Source: SKW197 sp049970095 (GTDB taxonomy: Archaea; Thermoplasmatota; Thermoplasmata; Lutacidiplasmatales; SKW197). Taken from it: a stretch of DNA of 5,824 bases. Below are positions 1 through 4,860 of the stretch, in pieces. The DNA is taken from the NCBI GenBank assembly GCA_049970095.1, contig JBMFNP010000071.1, positions 1 to 5,824 on the forward strand. Direction: 5' to 3'. The first letter of the stretch is position 1. Each line of letters begins with the position of its first letter. A model generated the notes under the pieces. The model ran no database searches, was not told the origin of the DNA, and worked only from the letters and a program-made list of their open reading frames with translations. A program made the position numbers and the translations under genes.

Positions 1-115
1 TGATATCTCCATGCTCCCGCACAAACTTCTCGCCATTTTGTTTAAGCGATTTACGCATAGCATCATTGTTATGGAGGCTTCTCAACACGCTGGAAAGATG
101 TTCTACATTTTCCAT
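1..115 (-). CDS. Partial frame resembling the C-terminal tail of a GT4-type glycosyltransferase (fragment or broken gene)
   Basis: An open frame on the minus strand runs off the left edge. From the ATG at 115 it reads MENVEHLSSVLRSLHNND, then AMRKSLKQNGEKFVREHGDI. The spacing of Leu, Asn-Gly and Phe-Val residues resembles the last helices of GT4 glycosyltransferases, where a pattern like L-x(2)-L-x-N-x(4)-L-x(2)-N-G-x(2)-F-V is usual. The frame is closed by a stop about 50 nt upstream of the ATG, and the intact nucleotidyltransferase gene ends at 133, so no glycosyltransferase N-terminal domain precedes it. I see no good Shine-Dalgarno sequence before the ATG. It is either a 5'-truncated remnant of a glycosyltransferase or the start of an unrelated helical protein. 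The resemblance is by eye only and the segment is short. Confidence 0.35.
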   Translation of the reverse strand, partial: MENVEHLSSVLRSLHNNDAMRKSLKQNGEKFVREHGDI

Positions 116-132
116 CCATGGGCAATAAGTAT

Positions 133-1179
133 TTAGGCAATTCCAGATATAATTGCGTTCTTAAGAACAGAATTTCTCTTGATGATCACATTCTCTCCGA
201 TGATGGATTCCTCGATTACAGCATTTTCCTCAATCACACATTTTTCAGACAAAATTGAATGCGTGATGTGGCAATTCTTCCCGATTCTTGCCCCATGCAA
301 TACCAGGGCATTGGTAAGTTTACTTTTTTCATCTATGAATGCGCCATCGTAAATGCACGCCCTGTTGATCTCAACATCTGTGTGTACCCGCACTCCTCCA
401 CCGATATACACGGGTTCTTTCATGGAGATGTGCTCACCAAGAAGCACATTGGGAGCAATGTATTTTCCAGCAAATTTCTTTTCTGTCATTATCAGATTTG
501 CACTCAGAAGGTCCATTGGTCTTCCAACATCCAGCCATATGCCAGAGAGCACTTTTCCATAGAGCCTATAACCATTTTCCAGTAAAATTGGAAAGAGATT
601 CTTGGAAAAATCAAAAGGTCTGTCTGAAGGTACATAATCCAGTACATCTTTTTTCAAAATATATATTCCAGCATTAATCAGATTGGAAAACACCTGCTCA
701 GCTTTTGGTTTCTCAAGAAAACGCACAATTCTATTTTCCGCATCAAGCCCGACAATCCCGAATTCTGTGGGATTATCCACCTTTGTGAGTGCCATGGTGA
801 CATCTGCATTTTTCTCTCTGTGAAATTCGTAGATCTCTGCAAGATTAACATCCGCAAGCACATCTCCGCTGGCTACTATCACAGTGGAATCCAGATAGGG
901 GCTCACCTTTTTTACAGCACCTGCTGTGCCTGCAGGGGTATCCTCAAAGGAGTAAAGGATATTGGCATTGTGCATTGCACCTGAGCCAATTGCTTTTATC
1001 AACTTTTCTGAGAGATAAGCAGTGGTGATAATGATATCATTAAAGCCTGCGCTCACCAGAGAGTCAAGCACATAATCAATACAAACCCGCCCTGCAATTG
1101 GCATCAGGGGTTTCGGTCTTTTTTCTGTTAGAGGGCGCAGACGCGTACCTTCTCCGCCTGCAAGAATCACAGCCTTCAT
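133..1179 (-). CDS. Sugar-phosphate nucleotidyltransferase with left-handed beta-helix C-terminus (mannose-1-phosphate guanylyltransferase-like)
   Basis: This 348-aa enzyme should join a sugar 1-phosphate to an NTP, giving an NDP-sugar and pyrophosphate in the cytoplasm for glycan synthesis. The N-terminal Rossmann-like domain (about 1-235) opens with the signature LAGGEGTRLRPLT (residues 6-18) and the lysine of RPKP (21-24). It also has SGD (104-106, metal-binding Asp106), FLEKP (154-158), NAGIY (169-173) and WLDVG (215-219, second metal-binding Asp217). From about residue 243 a run of hexapeptide-like repeats rich in Ile, Val, Gly and Asn fits a left-handed beta-helix. It has no extra acetyltransferase domain, unlike GlmU-type bifunctional enzymes. 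The overall shape fits GDP-mannose pyrophosphorylase or a glucose-1-phosphate uridylyl/thymidylyltransferase; the sugar and base cannot be chosen from sequence. It begins 9 nt after the coiled-coil gene's stop with only a weak AAGGG before the ATG, so it is probably cotranscribed. Confidence 0.9.
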   Translation of the reverse strand: MKAVILAGGEGTRLRPLTEKRPKPLMPIAGRVCIDYVLDSLVSAGFNDIIITTAYLSEKLIKAIGSGAMHNANILYSFEDTPAGTAGAVKKVSPYLDSTVIVASGDVLADVNLAEIYEFHREKNADVTMALTKVDNPTEFGIVGLDAENRIVRFLEKPKAEQVFSNLINAGIYILKKDVLDYVPSDRPFDFSKNLFPILLENGYRLYGKVLSGIWLDVGRPMDLLSANLIMTEKKFAGKYIAPNVLLGEHISMKEPVYIGGGVRVHTDVEINRACIYDGAFIDEKSKLTNALVLHGARIGKNCHITHSILSEKCVIEENAVIEESIIGENVIIKRNSVLKNAIISGIA

Positions 1180-1188
1180 GGAATCCCT

Positions 1189-2094
1189 TCACGAAGGTCC
1201 TATCTTTAACTTACCTTTCTTGAGGAGTTCGTCAATGCTCTTCTCTGCAAATTCCTCGTAAACTTTCTCGTCCAGCAGAGACTTTTTTACCTTTTCATTG
1301 TGTTCTTCAATGATCTTCTCTGCTTCCTTTTCCTCCATTCTCAATTCCCTTCTGGTTGTGATTATTTTTTCGCGCATTTCCTTTGCTTTTATGTGGCATT
1401 CTGTTGCTCTGTTTTTGATCTCAGTGTATTCTTCATGCTTCTTGTTTGCTTCAGCAATTACATGTGTAAGTTCATCAACTATGCTTCTTATTTTTTCATT
1501 AAAATCCTTTACCTGTGTGCTCAGGATTGCAACCTCTGCATGCTCTTTGTTTGCCTCCTCAAACAAAGTTTTTATTGTTTCATCTAGGTTTTTCACATCT
1601 GAAATAAGGCTCTCCTGCACTCCTAAAAGTTCCTTCAGTTTTGCAAGTTCTGCAGTTTTGTTCTTTATCTCAGCGATGATCTCTCTTTCTTCTTCAAGTG
1701 AGATTGCGGTAGTTTGCTGTTTCCTGTCAAGGGCAGCTATTTCCTCCTCAAGTGATTTAACTTCCTCACCCAAATTTTTTCTAATTCGCTCCCGCTTTTC
1801 CCTCTTTATTGCCACCAGATTTCTTGCCTTTGCATTCAACTCATCCCGTCTTTTCTTATGAAGTGCAAGTTTTTCTGCCACTACCCTTTTCTCCCTCTTT
1901 AGATTTTCTATCTGTTGCATCAATTCTTTTTTCTTCTGGTTGAGTGCATCGCGTTCTGCCTTCACACGCTCTGCCTCTGCATTGAGTTCATCCCTTTTTT
2001 CAATTAGTGCCTGGTATTTCTTCTCTGCAGCGTACATTTCCTTTTTTGCAATTGCTCTTCTCTTATCTTCTTCGCTTAGATATTCTTCTGGCAT
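1189..2094 (-). CDS. Archaeal long coiled-coil protein, COG1340 type, function unknown
   Basis: This 301-aa protein is nearly all charged alpha-helix. Lys, Glu, Arg, Leu and Ala dominate, proline appears only at residues 2 and 300, and heptad-like spacing runs from about residue 8 to 275. The segment around 120-140 (a QQTT stretch followed by SLEEERE) and the compact end (about 277-301, with FAEKSIDELLKKG) resemble conserved parts of the COG1340 archaeal coiled-coil family. That assignment is from memory of the family. Possible helix breaks lie at NLG (107-109) and LLG (156-158), which would allow an SMC-like folded hairpin, but there is no ATPase domain. There is a single cysteine, Cys233. 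No signal peptide or membrane segment is visible, so it should be cytoplasmic. The start overlaps larB by 19 bp and is supported by TGAGG seven nt before the ATG. Some annotation pipelines label this family phosphoserine phosphatase; nothing here supports that. Confidence 0.85.
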   Translation of the reverse strand: MPEEYLSEEDKRRAIAKKEMYAAEKKYQALIEKRDELNAEAERVKAERDALNQKKKELMQQIENLKREKRVVAEKLALHKKRRDELNAKARNLVAIKREKRERIRKNLGEEVKSLEEEIAALDRKQQTTAISLEEEREIIAEIKNKTAELAKLKELLGVQESLISDVKNLDETIKTLFEEANKEHAEVAILSTQVKDFNEKIRSIVDELTHVIAEANKKHEEYTEIKNRATECHIKAKEMREKIITTRRELRMEEKEAEKIIEEHNEKVKKSLLDEKVYEEFAEKSIDELLKKGKLKIGPS

Positions 2095-2834
2095 TTCCTC
2101 GCCTCACTGATTTGCTTGAGAATGAGGTAAGCAATAATTGCTGCTACATATCCCGCATCTATATTTACAACACACACGGGTGTGCAGGATTGCAGCATTG
2201 TAGAAAGTGCAGACTCACCATTCCCTGCATGTCCATAACCCACAGATACTGGCACACCGATTACAACTCTGTTTACAAGAGAGGCAACAAGTGTGGGAAG
2301 TGTGCCTTCTCTACCAGCAATTACAATATAACAATCCACATCCTTCATTTCTGAAAGTGCTTGAATAACCCTATGTGGTCCAGCCACACCCACATCATAC
2401 GCCACCTTTGTCCTGCAACCTAAAATTTCAAGAATTGCTTTTGCTTCCTCAGCAACCCTAATATCTGCAGTGCCTCCAGTCAAAATGCCTACAGTACCCT
2501 CAATTCTCTCATTCCTGTATTTGCCTGCATAAAACACTCTTCCCTTCTCGTAATAAACACCACCAATCTCTTTTCCAAGTTTCTCAGCAAATCTGGGTAT
2601 ACATCTGGAAACAATTGCATAACCTGCAGTTTCTACGCATTTTCTCACAGTGTTGCAAAGGGTATCCTCATCCTTTGTGTCCCCAAGGATTACCTCAGGA
2701 ACCCCTGTGCGTGCATCCCTAAATATGTCATACTTTACATAGTCAGAGATGTTCACAACCTTCTCTCTGAAGAGTTTTTCCGCATCCTCAATTGAAATTT
2801 TCCCATTTATCAGGTCTTCAAGAATCTTTCGCAT
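2076..2834 (-). CDS. larB: LarB, pyridinium-3,5-biscarboxylic acid mononucleotide synthase
   Basis: LarB carboxylates nicotinic acid adenine dinucleotide and splits off AMP, giving the first intermediate of the nickel-pincer (NPN) cofactor of lactate racemase and related LarA enzymes. The 252-aa length is normal. The C-terminal half is a PurE-like (AIR carboxylase) domain. Visible family landmarks are RTGVPEVILGDTK (42-54), TGGTADIRVAEEA (119-131), YDVGVAGPHR (146-155), AGREGTLPTLVASLV (173-187), PVSVGYG (195-201) and the SC pair with Cys217, which I equate with the catalytic cysteine of the family. Where many LarBs read TAGTSD this one reads TGGTAD, a mild change. PurE itself is shorter and lacks the N-terminal 110 residues. 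No larC, larE or larA is visible here. This is the first gene of the minus-strand operon, with a TATA box 27 nt before the ATG. Confidence 0.92.
   Translation of the reverse strand: MRKILEDLINGKISIEDAEKLFREKVVNISDYVKYDIFRDARTGVPEVILGDTKDEDTLCNTVRKCVETAGYAIVSRCIPRFAEKLGKEIGGVYYEKGRVFYAGKYRNERIEGTVGILTGGTADIRVAEEAKAILEILGCRTKVAYDVGVAGPHRVIQALSEMKDVDCYIVIAGREGTLPTLVASLVNRVVIGVPVSVGYGHAGNGESALSTMLQSCTPVCVVNIDAGYVAAIIAYLILKQISEARKCQKNI
2102..2106 (-). promoter_or_regulatory. Ribosome binding site of the coiled-coil gene, inside larB
   Basis: On the minus strand TGAGG is followed seven nt later by the ATG at 2094. A second GAGG sits two nt before the ATG and is too close to act well. The site lies within the last codons of larB, so the coiled-coil gene is probably translated by reinitiation or coupling from the larB message. 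Confidence 0.5.
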
Positions 2835-2860
2835 AGCTCACAACAGGATAACAACAATTG

Positions 2861-2876
2861 TTTAAAAAACTTTCCA
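2861..2876 (-). promoter_or_regulatory. TATA/BRE promoter of the larB operon
   Basis: Reading the minus strand, GGAAAGTTTTTTAAAC combines a purine BRE-like GGAAAG with an AT-rich TATA-like TTTTTTAAA. The TATA centre is about 31 nt before the larB ATG, so transcription should start only a few nt before the gene. This is a by-eye match; no other promoter is seen further down the operon. Confidence 0.5.
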
Positions 2877-2880
2877 AACC

Positions 2881-2899
2881 CAAAAATGAATGGAAAAAG
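2881..2899 (-). terminator. T-tract terminator after the zinc-ribbon gene
   Basis: On the minus strand, downstream of the zinc-ribbon stop, two runs of five T (from + positions 2893-2897 and 2882-2886) occur without a strong hairpin. Archaeal RNA polymerase can stop at oligo-T tracts alone. The tract separates the zinc-ribbon gene from the larB promoter. Confidence 0.4.
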
Positions 2900-2908
2900 T
2901 TTATATGT
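2892..2908 (+). promoter_or_regulatory. Possible antisense promoter facing the zinc-ribbon gene
   Basis: GGAAAAAG followed by TTTATATG is a very good plus-strand match to an archaeal BRE plus TATA box. Its predicted start (about 2928) falls at the 3' end of the zinc-ribbon gene on the opposite strand, so it would make an antisense RNA. It could also be chance AT richness in an intergenic spacer. Confidence 0.3.
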
Positions 2909-2926
2909 TTTTTTAGGTGAGAAATG

Positions 2927-3070
2927 TTAGTTTGCTCCAATTTTAAATACCTTTGTGCCGCAGTTCGGACACACACCCTGCATCGCAGGCTTTCCATTTT
3001 TCATTGTGACCTTCTGAGCATCCTTCATTTCCACCTTTTTTCTGCATTTTACACAGTATGCCTCTACCAT
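2927..3070 (-). CDS. Small zinc-ribbon protein, DUF5679 type, 47 aa
   Basis: The frame starts MVEAYCVKCRKKVEMKD and ends VCPNCGTKVFKIGAN. Two Cys-x2-Cys knuckles (Cys6/Cys9 and Cys34/Cys37, the second as CPNCG) are about 25 residues apart, as in a one-zinc ribbon. The whole protein is the ribbon, with no room for a partner domain, and it is basic. The layout matches what I recall of DUF5679, a family of tiny proteins whose role is unknown; binding to nucleic acid or to a protein is a guess. The gene has its own TATA box, a GGTGA Shine-Dalgarno sequence 4 nt before the ATG, and a palindrome at its predicted transcription start. The opposite strand holds a 72-codon open frame (2924-3142), which I take as a shadow because the Cys pattern here is coherent. 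Confidence 0.85.
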   Translation of the reverse strand: MVEAYCVKCRKKVEMKDAQKVTMKNGKPAMQGVCPNCGTKVFKIGAN

Positions 3071-3074
3071 ATTG

Positions 3075-3090
3075 TCACCATTTTTGGTGA
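3075..3090. repeat. 16-bp palindrome at the zinc-ribbon promoter
   Basis: TCACCA-TTTT-TGGTGA is a perfect inverted repeat with 6-bp arms and a 4-nt spacer. It lies between the zinc-ribbon TATA box (3101-3109) and its ATG (3070), covering the predicted transcription start near 3079. On the minus strand its GGTGA also serves as the Shine-Dalgarno sequence. The place suits a repressor operator. If transcription starts further upstream, the same sequence would fold into an RNA hairpin hiding the ribosome binding site. Confidence 0.5.
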
Positions 3091-3100
3091 TAAGTATCCC

Positions 3101-3112
3101 ATATATAAACCT
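3101..3112 (-). promoter_or_regulatory. TATA promoter of the zinc-ribbon gene
   Basis: The minus strand reads AGGTTTATATAT, a near-consensus archaeal TATA box with a weak BRE. The TATA centre at about 3105 predicts a start near 3079 and a leader of roughly 9 nt that begins with the GGTGA Shine-Dalgarno sequence. Confidence 0.55.
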
Positions 3113-3140
3113 ATGCTATGCGAACTGGCAGAAGTTAGAT

Positions 3141-3155
3141 GAAAACTTTAAAAAA
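3141..3155 (+). promoter_or_regulatory. TATA/BRE promoter of the phosphoglycolate phosphatase gene
   Basis: GAAAA (BRE-like, 3141-3145) is followed by CTTTAAAAAA (3146-3155). The TATA centre is about 26 nt before the ATG at 3176, so the message should begin at or within a base or two of the start codon. No Shine-Dalgarno sequence is present, which agrees with a leaderless mRNA. Confidence 0.55.
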
Positions 3156-3175
3156 AAGTAACCTATCTTTCATTC

Positions 3176-3841
3176 ATGTATAGCGCACTCTTTGTTGATA
3201 TAGATGGCACAATCACAGATGCGAAGCGCAGGGCTGAATGCAATGCAATTGAAGTTTTGAGAAAACTTGAGGCAAAGCTCATAGTAGTTCTGACAAGTGG
3301 AAATGTGCTCCCTGTTGTCTATGGTATCCGCCAGTTTATAGGGCTCAGCGGTCCAATTATTGCAGAAAATGGGGGCGTGGTGCTTTATAACAATCAGATT
3401 GAATTGTTAGGAAAAATTGATGAAGTGGAAAAATGTTTCAGGAGCATTGCGGATAAAATAAAAACTGAAAGAATTTTTACAGACCGCTGGCGTCTCACGG
3501 AAATAGCATTGAAGCCAGATGTAGAGTATTCACATCTGATGGAACTTTGCAGAACCTGGAATGTGAAGATAGAGCGCACGGGTTTCGCAGTGCACATAAT
3601 GCCAGAAAATGTGTCTAAGGCAAATGCCATGTTATTTGTGTGCAGGAAGCTTGGACTGGAACCCTCAGCGTGTATTGCAATTGGTGATGGAGATAATGAT
3701 GCAGAAATGCTATCTATTGCGGGATGGAGTGGGGCACCAGCAAATGCCTCAGAACTTGCAAAACAGAATGCAAAGTATGTGGCAAAGGAGTGTTATGGAA
3801 AGGGATTTTTGGAGATTATTGAGTGGACTGGGTTAATTTAG
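3176..3841 (+). CDS. pgp: Phosphoglycolate phosphatase, archaeal HAD type
   Basis: A HAD-superfamily hydrolase of 221 aa that should remove phosphate from 2-phosphoglycolate or a similar small phosphoester in the cytoplasm. All four HAD motifs are present: DIDGT with nucleophile Asp8 and acid Asp10; TS at 40-41; Lys148 in VSKAN; and GDGDND (170-175) with the metal-binding aspartates. AENGG (63-67) is typical of the Cof/SPP-like branch. The region between motifs II and III (about 80-145) fits a C2-type alpha/beta cap. The length is close to the characterised Thermoplasma acidophilum enzyme (TA0175, about 224 aa), and the archaeal phosphoglycolate phosphatase family is the best fit. Sucrose-phosphate or mannosyl-3-phosphoglycerate phosphatases are related alternatives. 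The start is set by the promoter spacing (leaderless). Its 3' end overlaps the converging GTPase gene by 26 bp. Confidence 0.88.
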   Translation: MYSALFVDIDGTITDAKRRAECNAIEVLRKLEAKLIVVLTSGNVLPVVYGIRQFIGLSGPIIAENGGVVLYNNQIELLGKIDEVEKCFRSIADKIKTERIFTDRWRLTEIALKPDVEYSHLMELCRTWNVKIERTGFAVHIMPENVSKANAMLFVCRKLGLEPSACIAIGDGDNDAEMLSIAGWSGAPANASELAKQNAKYVAKECYGKGFLEIIEWTGLI

Positions 3842-4802
3842 TATATTTTTCAGATGTTTTGAATTTCTCTACGATTTCTGCAATCAGTTCTTCTATTCCT
3901 TCGCCAGTTTCTGCAGAAACCTTCAATCTTCGTCCTTTCCTTCTCGTGATGTCTGCCTTGGTTTCAACCACAATAAATACTGCCTTTTTAAACTCCCTTT
4001 TCAAGTCTGCCAGTAGTTTTTCCTGTTCTTCAACAGTCCCTGAATAGCCAGTTGGATCAATAAGGAAGAGGATTATATCTGCCAGATGCCTGAGCGCAAG
4101 AATTGTCTGTTTTTCAATGTTGTTTTTTTCCTCAAGGGGTCTGTCCAGCAACCCCGGGGTGTCAATGAACTGGTATTTTACAAGGTTGAGCATTGCATGT
4201 CCTATAATCAGACCCTTTGTTGTGAATGGGTAGGGTGCAATTTCAGGCTTTGCTGAGGATAATTTTTTTACAAGCGTTGATTTTCCAACATTCGGAAAAC
4301 CAGCAATTACAACAGTGGGGAGGCTCTGGTCAATTTGTGGAATTTTGATTATCACATTTCTTGCTTCATTCAGGAATTTGAGCTCTGCATCAATCTGGTT
4401 TATTACAGAGGTAATTCTTCCATAGTATGCCTTCTTTATTTCTACCAGTTCCTCTATTTTTCTTGCACTCCTCACTTTTTTCCTTGTTGTTAGACTGATT
4501 TTTTCTACCGTTTGGTTGCACCATTTCGCTGCTGCCAGTGCATGGTGAAGTTTCTCACAGCCCAGAAGCACATCCAGTAATTCTTTTTCAAAATCAGTAA
4601 GTTTATCAATGCTCGGAAACCTTTTTTCATACATGGAAAAAATCTGGTTTGTGTTTGCTCTGATACAGTCAATTTTTGCATTCAGGAGATTCTTTTCTCT
4701 GAGGAGTTTGTTTGGCAGGGATTTGACAGAAACAGATGATGCCCTTCTAAGAATTTTGTCTATGAGTTCTCCGCTAGTGAGCACTGTTGGTATTTCCTTC
4801 AT
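3816..4802 (-). CDS. nog1: NOG1-like GTPase, large-ribosomal-subunit assembly
   Basis: A 328-aa GTPase of the Obg/NOG1 group. Residues 1-160 are a helical N-terminal region of the NOG1 type. The G domain follows: G1 GFPNVGKST (168-176), G2 threonines in YPFTTKG (191-197), G3 DTPG (214-217), G4 TKAD (281-284) and G5 SAETG (296-300). NOG1 proteins act in maturation of the 60S/50S subunit. Archaeal forms end soon after the G domain, as here, without the long eukaryotic C-terminal extension. G4 has Thr instead of the usual Asn of NKxD; Rho-family GTPases tolerate this. The frame is open to an ATG at 4901, but I chose 4802 because the BRE/TATA lies 24 nt before it (leaderless) and MKEIPTVLTSGELIDKI looks like a NOG1 N-terminus. 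A start at 4901 would place the promoter inside the gene. Confidence 0.88.
   Translation of the reverse strand: MKEIPTVLTSGELIDKILRRASSVSVKSLPNKLLREKNLLNAKIDCIRANTNQIFSMYEKRFPSIDKLTDFEKELLDVLLGCEKLHHALAAAKWCNQTVEKISLTTRKKVRSARKIEELVEIKKAYYGRITSVINQIDAELKFLNEARNVIIKIPQIDQSLPTVVIAGFPNVGKSTLVKKLSSAKPEIAPYPFTTKGLIIGHAMLNLVKYQFIDTPGLLDRPLEEKNNIEKQTILALRHLADIILFLIDPTGYSGTVEEQEKLLADLKREFKKAVFIVVETKADITRRKGRRLKVSAETGEGIEELIAEIVEKFKTSEKYTKLTQSTQ
3846..3850 (+). terminator. Possible T-tract terminator of the phosphatase gene
   Basis: Five T residues follow the phosphatase stop by 4 nt, with further short T runs just beyond. There is no hairpin. The tract lies inside the 3' end of the opposing GTPase gene. 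Confidence 0.25.
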
Positions 4803-4819
4803 ATTATGCGGTATCAACA

Positions 4820-4840
4820 GGTATATAAATAAGGTTTCAC
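4820..4840. promoter_or_regulatory. Shared divergent TATA element between the GTPase and arsenate reductase genes
   Basis: Positions 4821-4830 (GTATATAAAT) read as a TATA box on both strands. Minus strand: GTGAAACC (BRE-like) then TTATTTATATAC, centred about 24 nt before the GTPase ATG at 4802, which predicts a leaderless message. Plus strand: TATATAAATA predicts a start near 4851, about 10 nt before the arsenate reductase ATG. The minus-strand match is the better one because its BRE is clear. Confidence 0.5.
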
Positions 4841-4851
4841 ATGGAGAAAGT

Positions 4852-4857
4852 GGTGAT
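4852..4857 (+). promoter_or_regulatory. Shine-Dalgarno sequence deciding the arsenate reductase start
   Basis: GGTGAT matches the 3' end of archaeal 16S rRNA and sits 3 nt before the ATG at 4861. The alternative ATG at 4873 has no such site, although it would give the more usual N-terminus MRVLVLCVHNSARS. A six-codon frame (ATG at 4841, MEKVVI) ends in TGA overlapping the 4861 ATG, but it probably lies upstream of the transcription start. Confidence 0.45.
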
Positions 4858-4860
4858 TTG

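Noticed and set aside
259..585. Plus-strand frames opposite the nucleotidyltransferase
   Set aside because: They are shadows of a strongly conserved enzyme gene; their His/Cys/Phe-rich translations match nothing I know.
1298..1861. 187-codon open frame on the plus strand, rich in Ser, Phe and Leu
   Set aside because: It is the complement of the Lys/Glu-rich coiled-coil gene; such genes leave long Ser/Phe/Leu antisense frames. No promoter, Shine-Dalgarno or family pattern supports it.
2924..3142. 72-codon plus-strand frame with TATA-like and AGGTGA sequences before its ATG
   Set aside because: It is antisense to the convincing zinc-ribbon gene, the TATA box is too close to the ATG for the Shine-Dalgarno to be transcribed, and the protein shows no recognisable domain.
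4609..4860. 84-codon upstream extension of the arsenate reductase frame
   Set aside because: It lies antisense to the nog1 N-terminus and upstream of the shared promoter. The family starts close to the P-loop, and a Shine-Dalgarno sequence marks the ATG at 4861.
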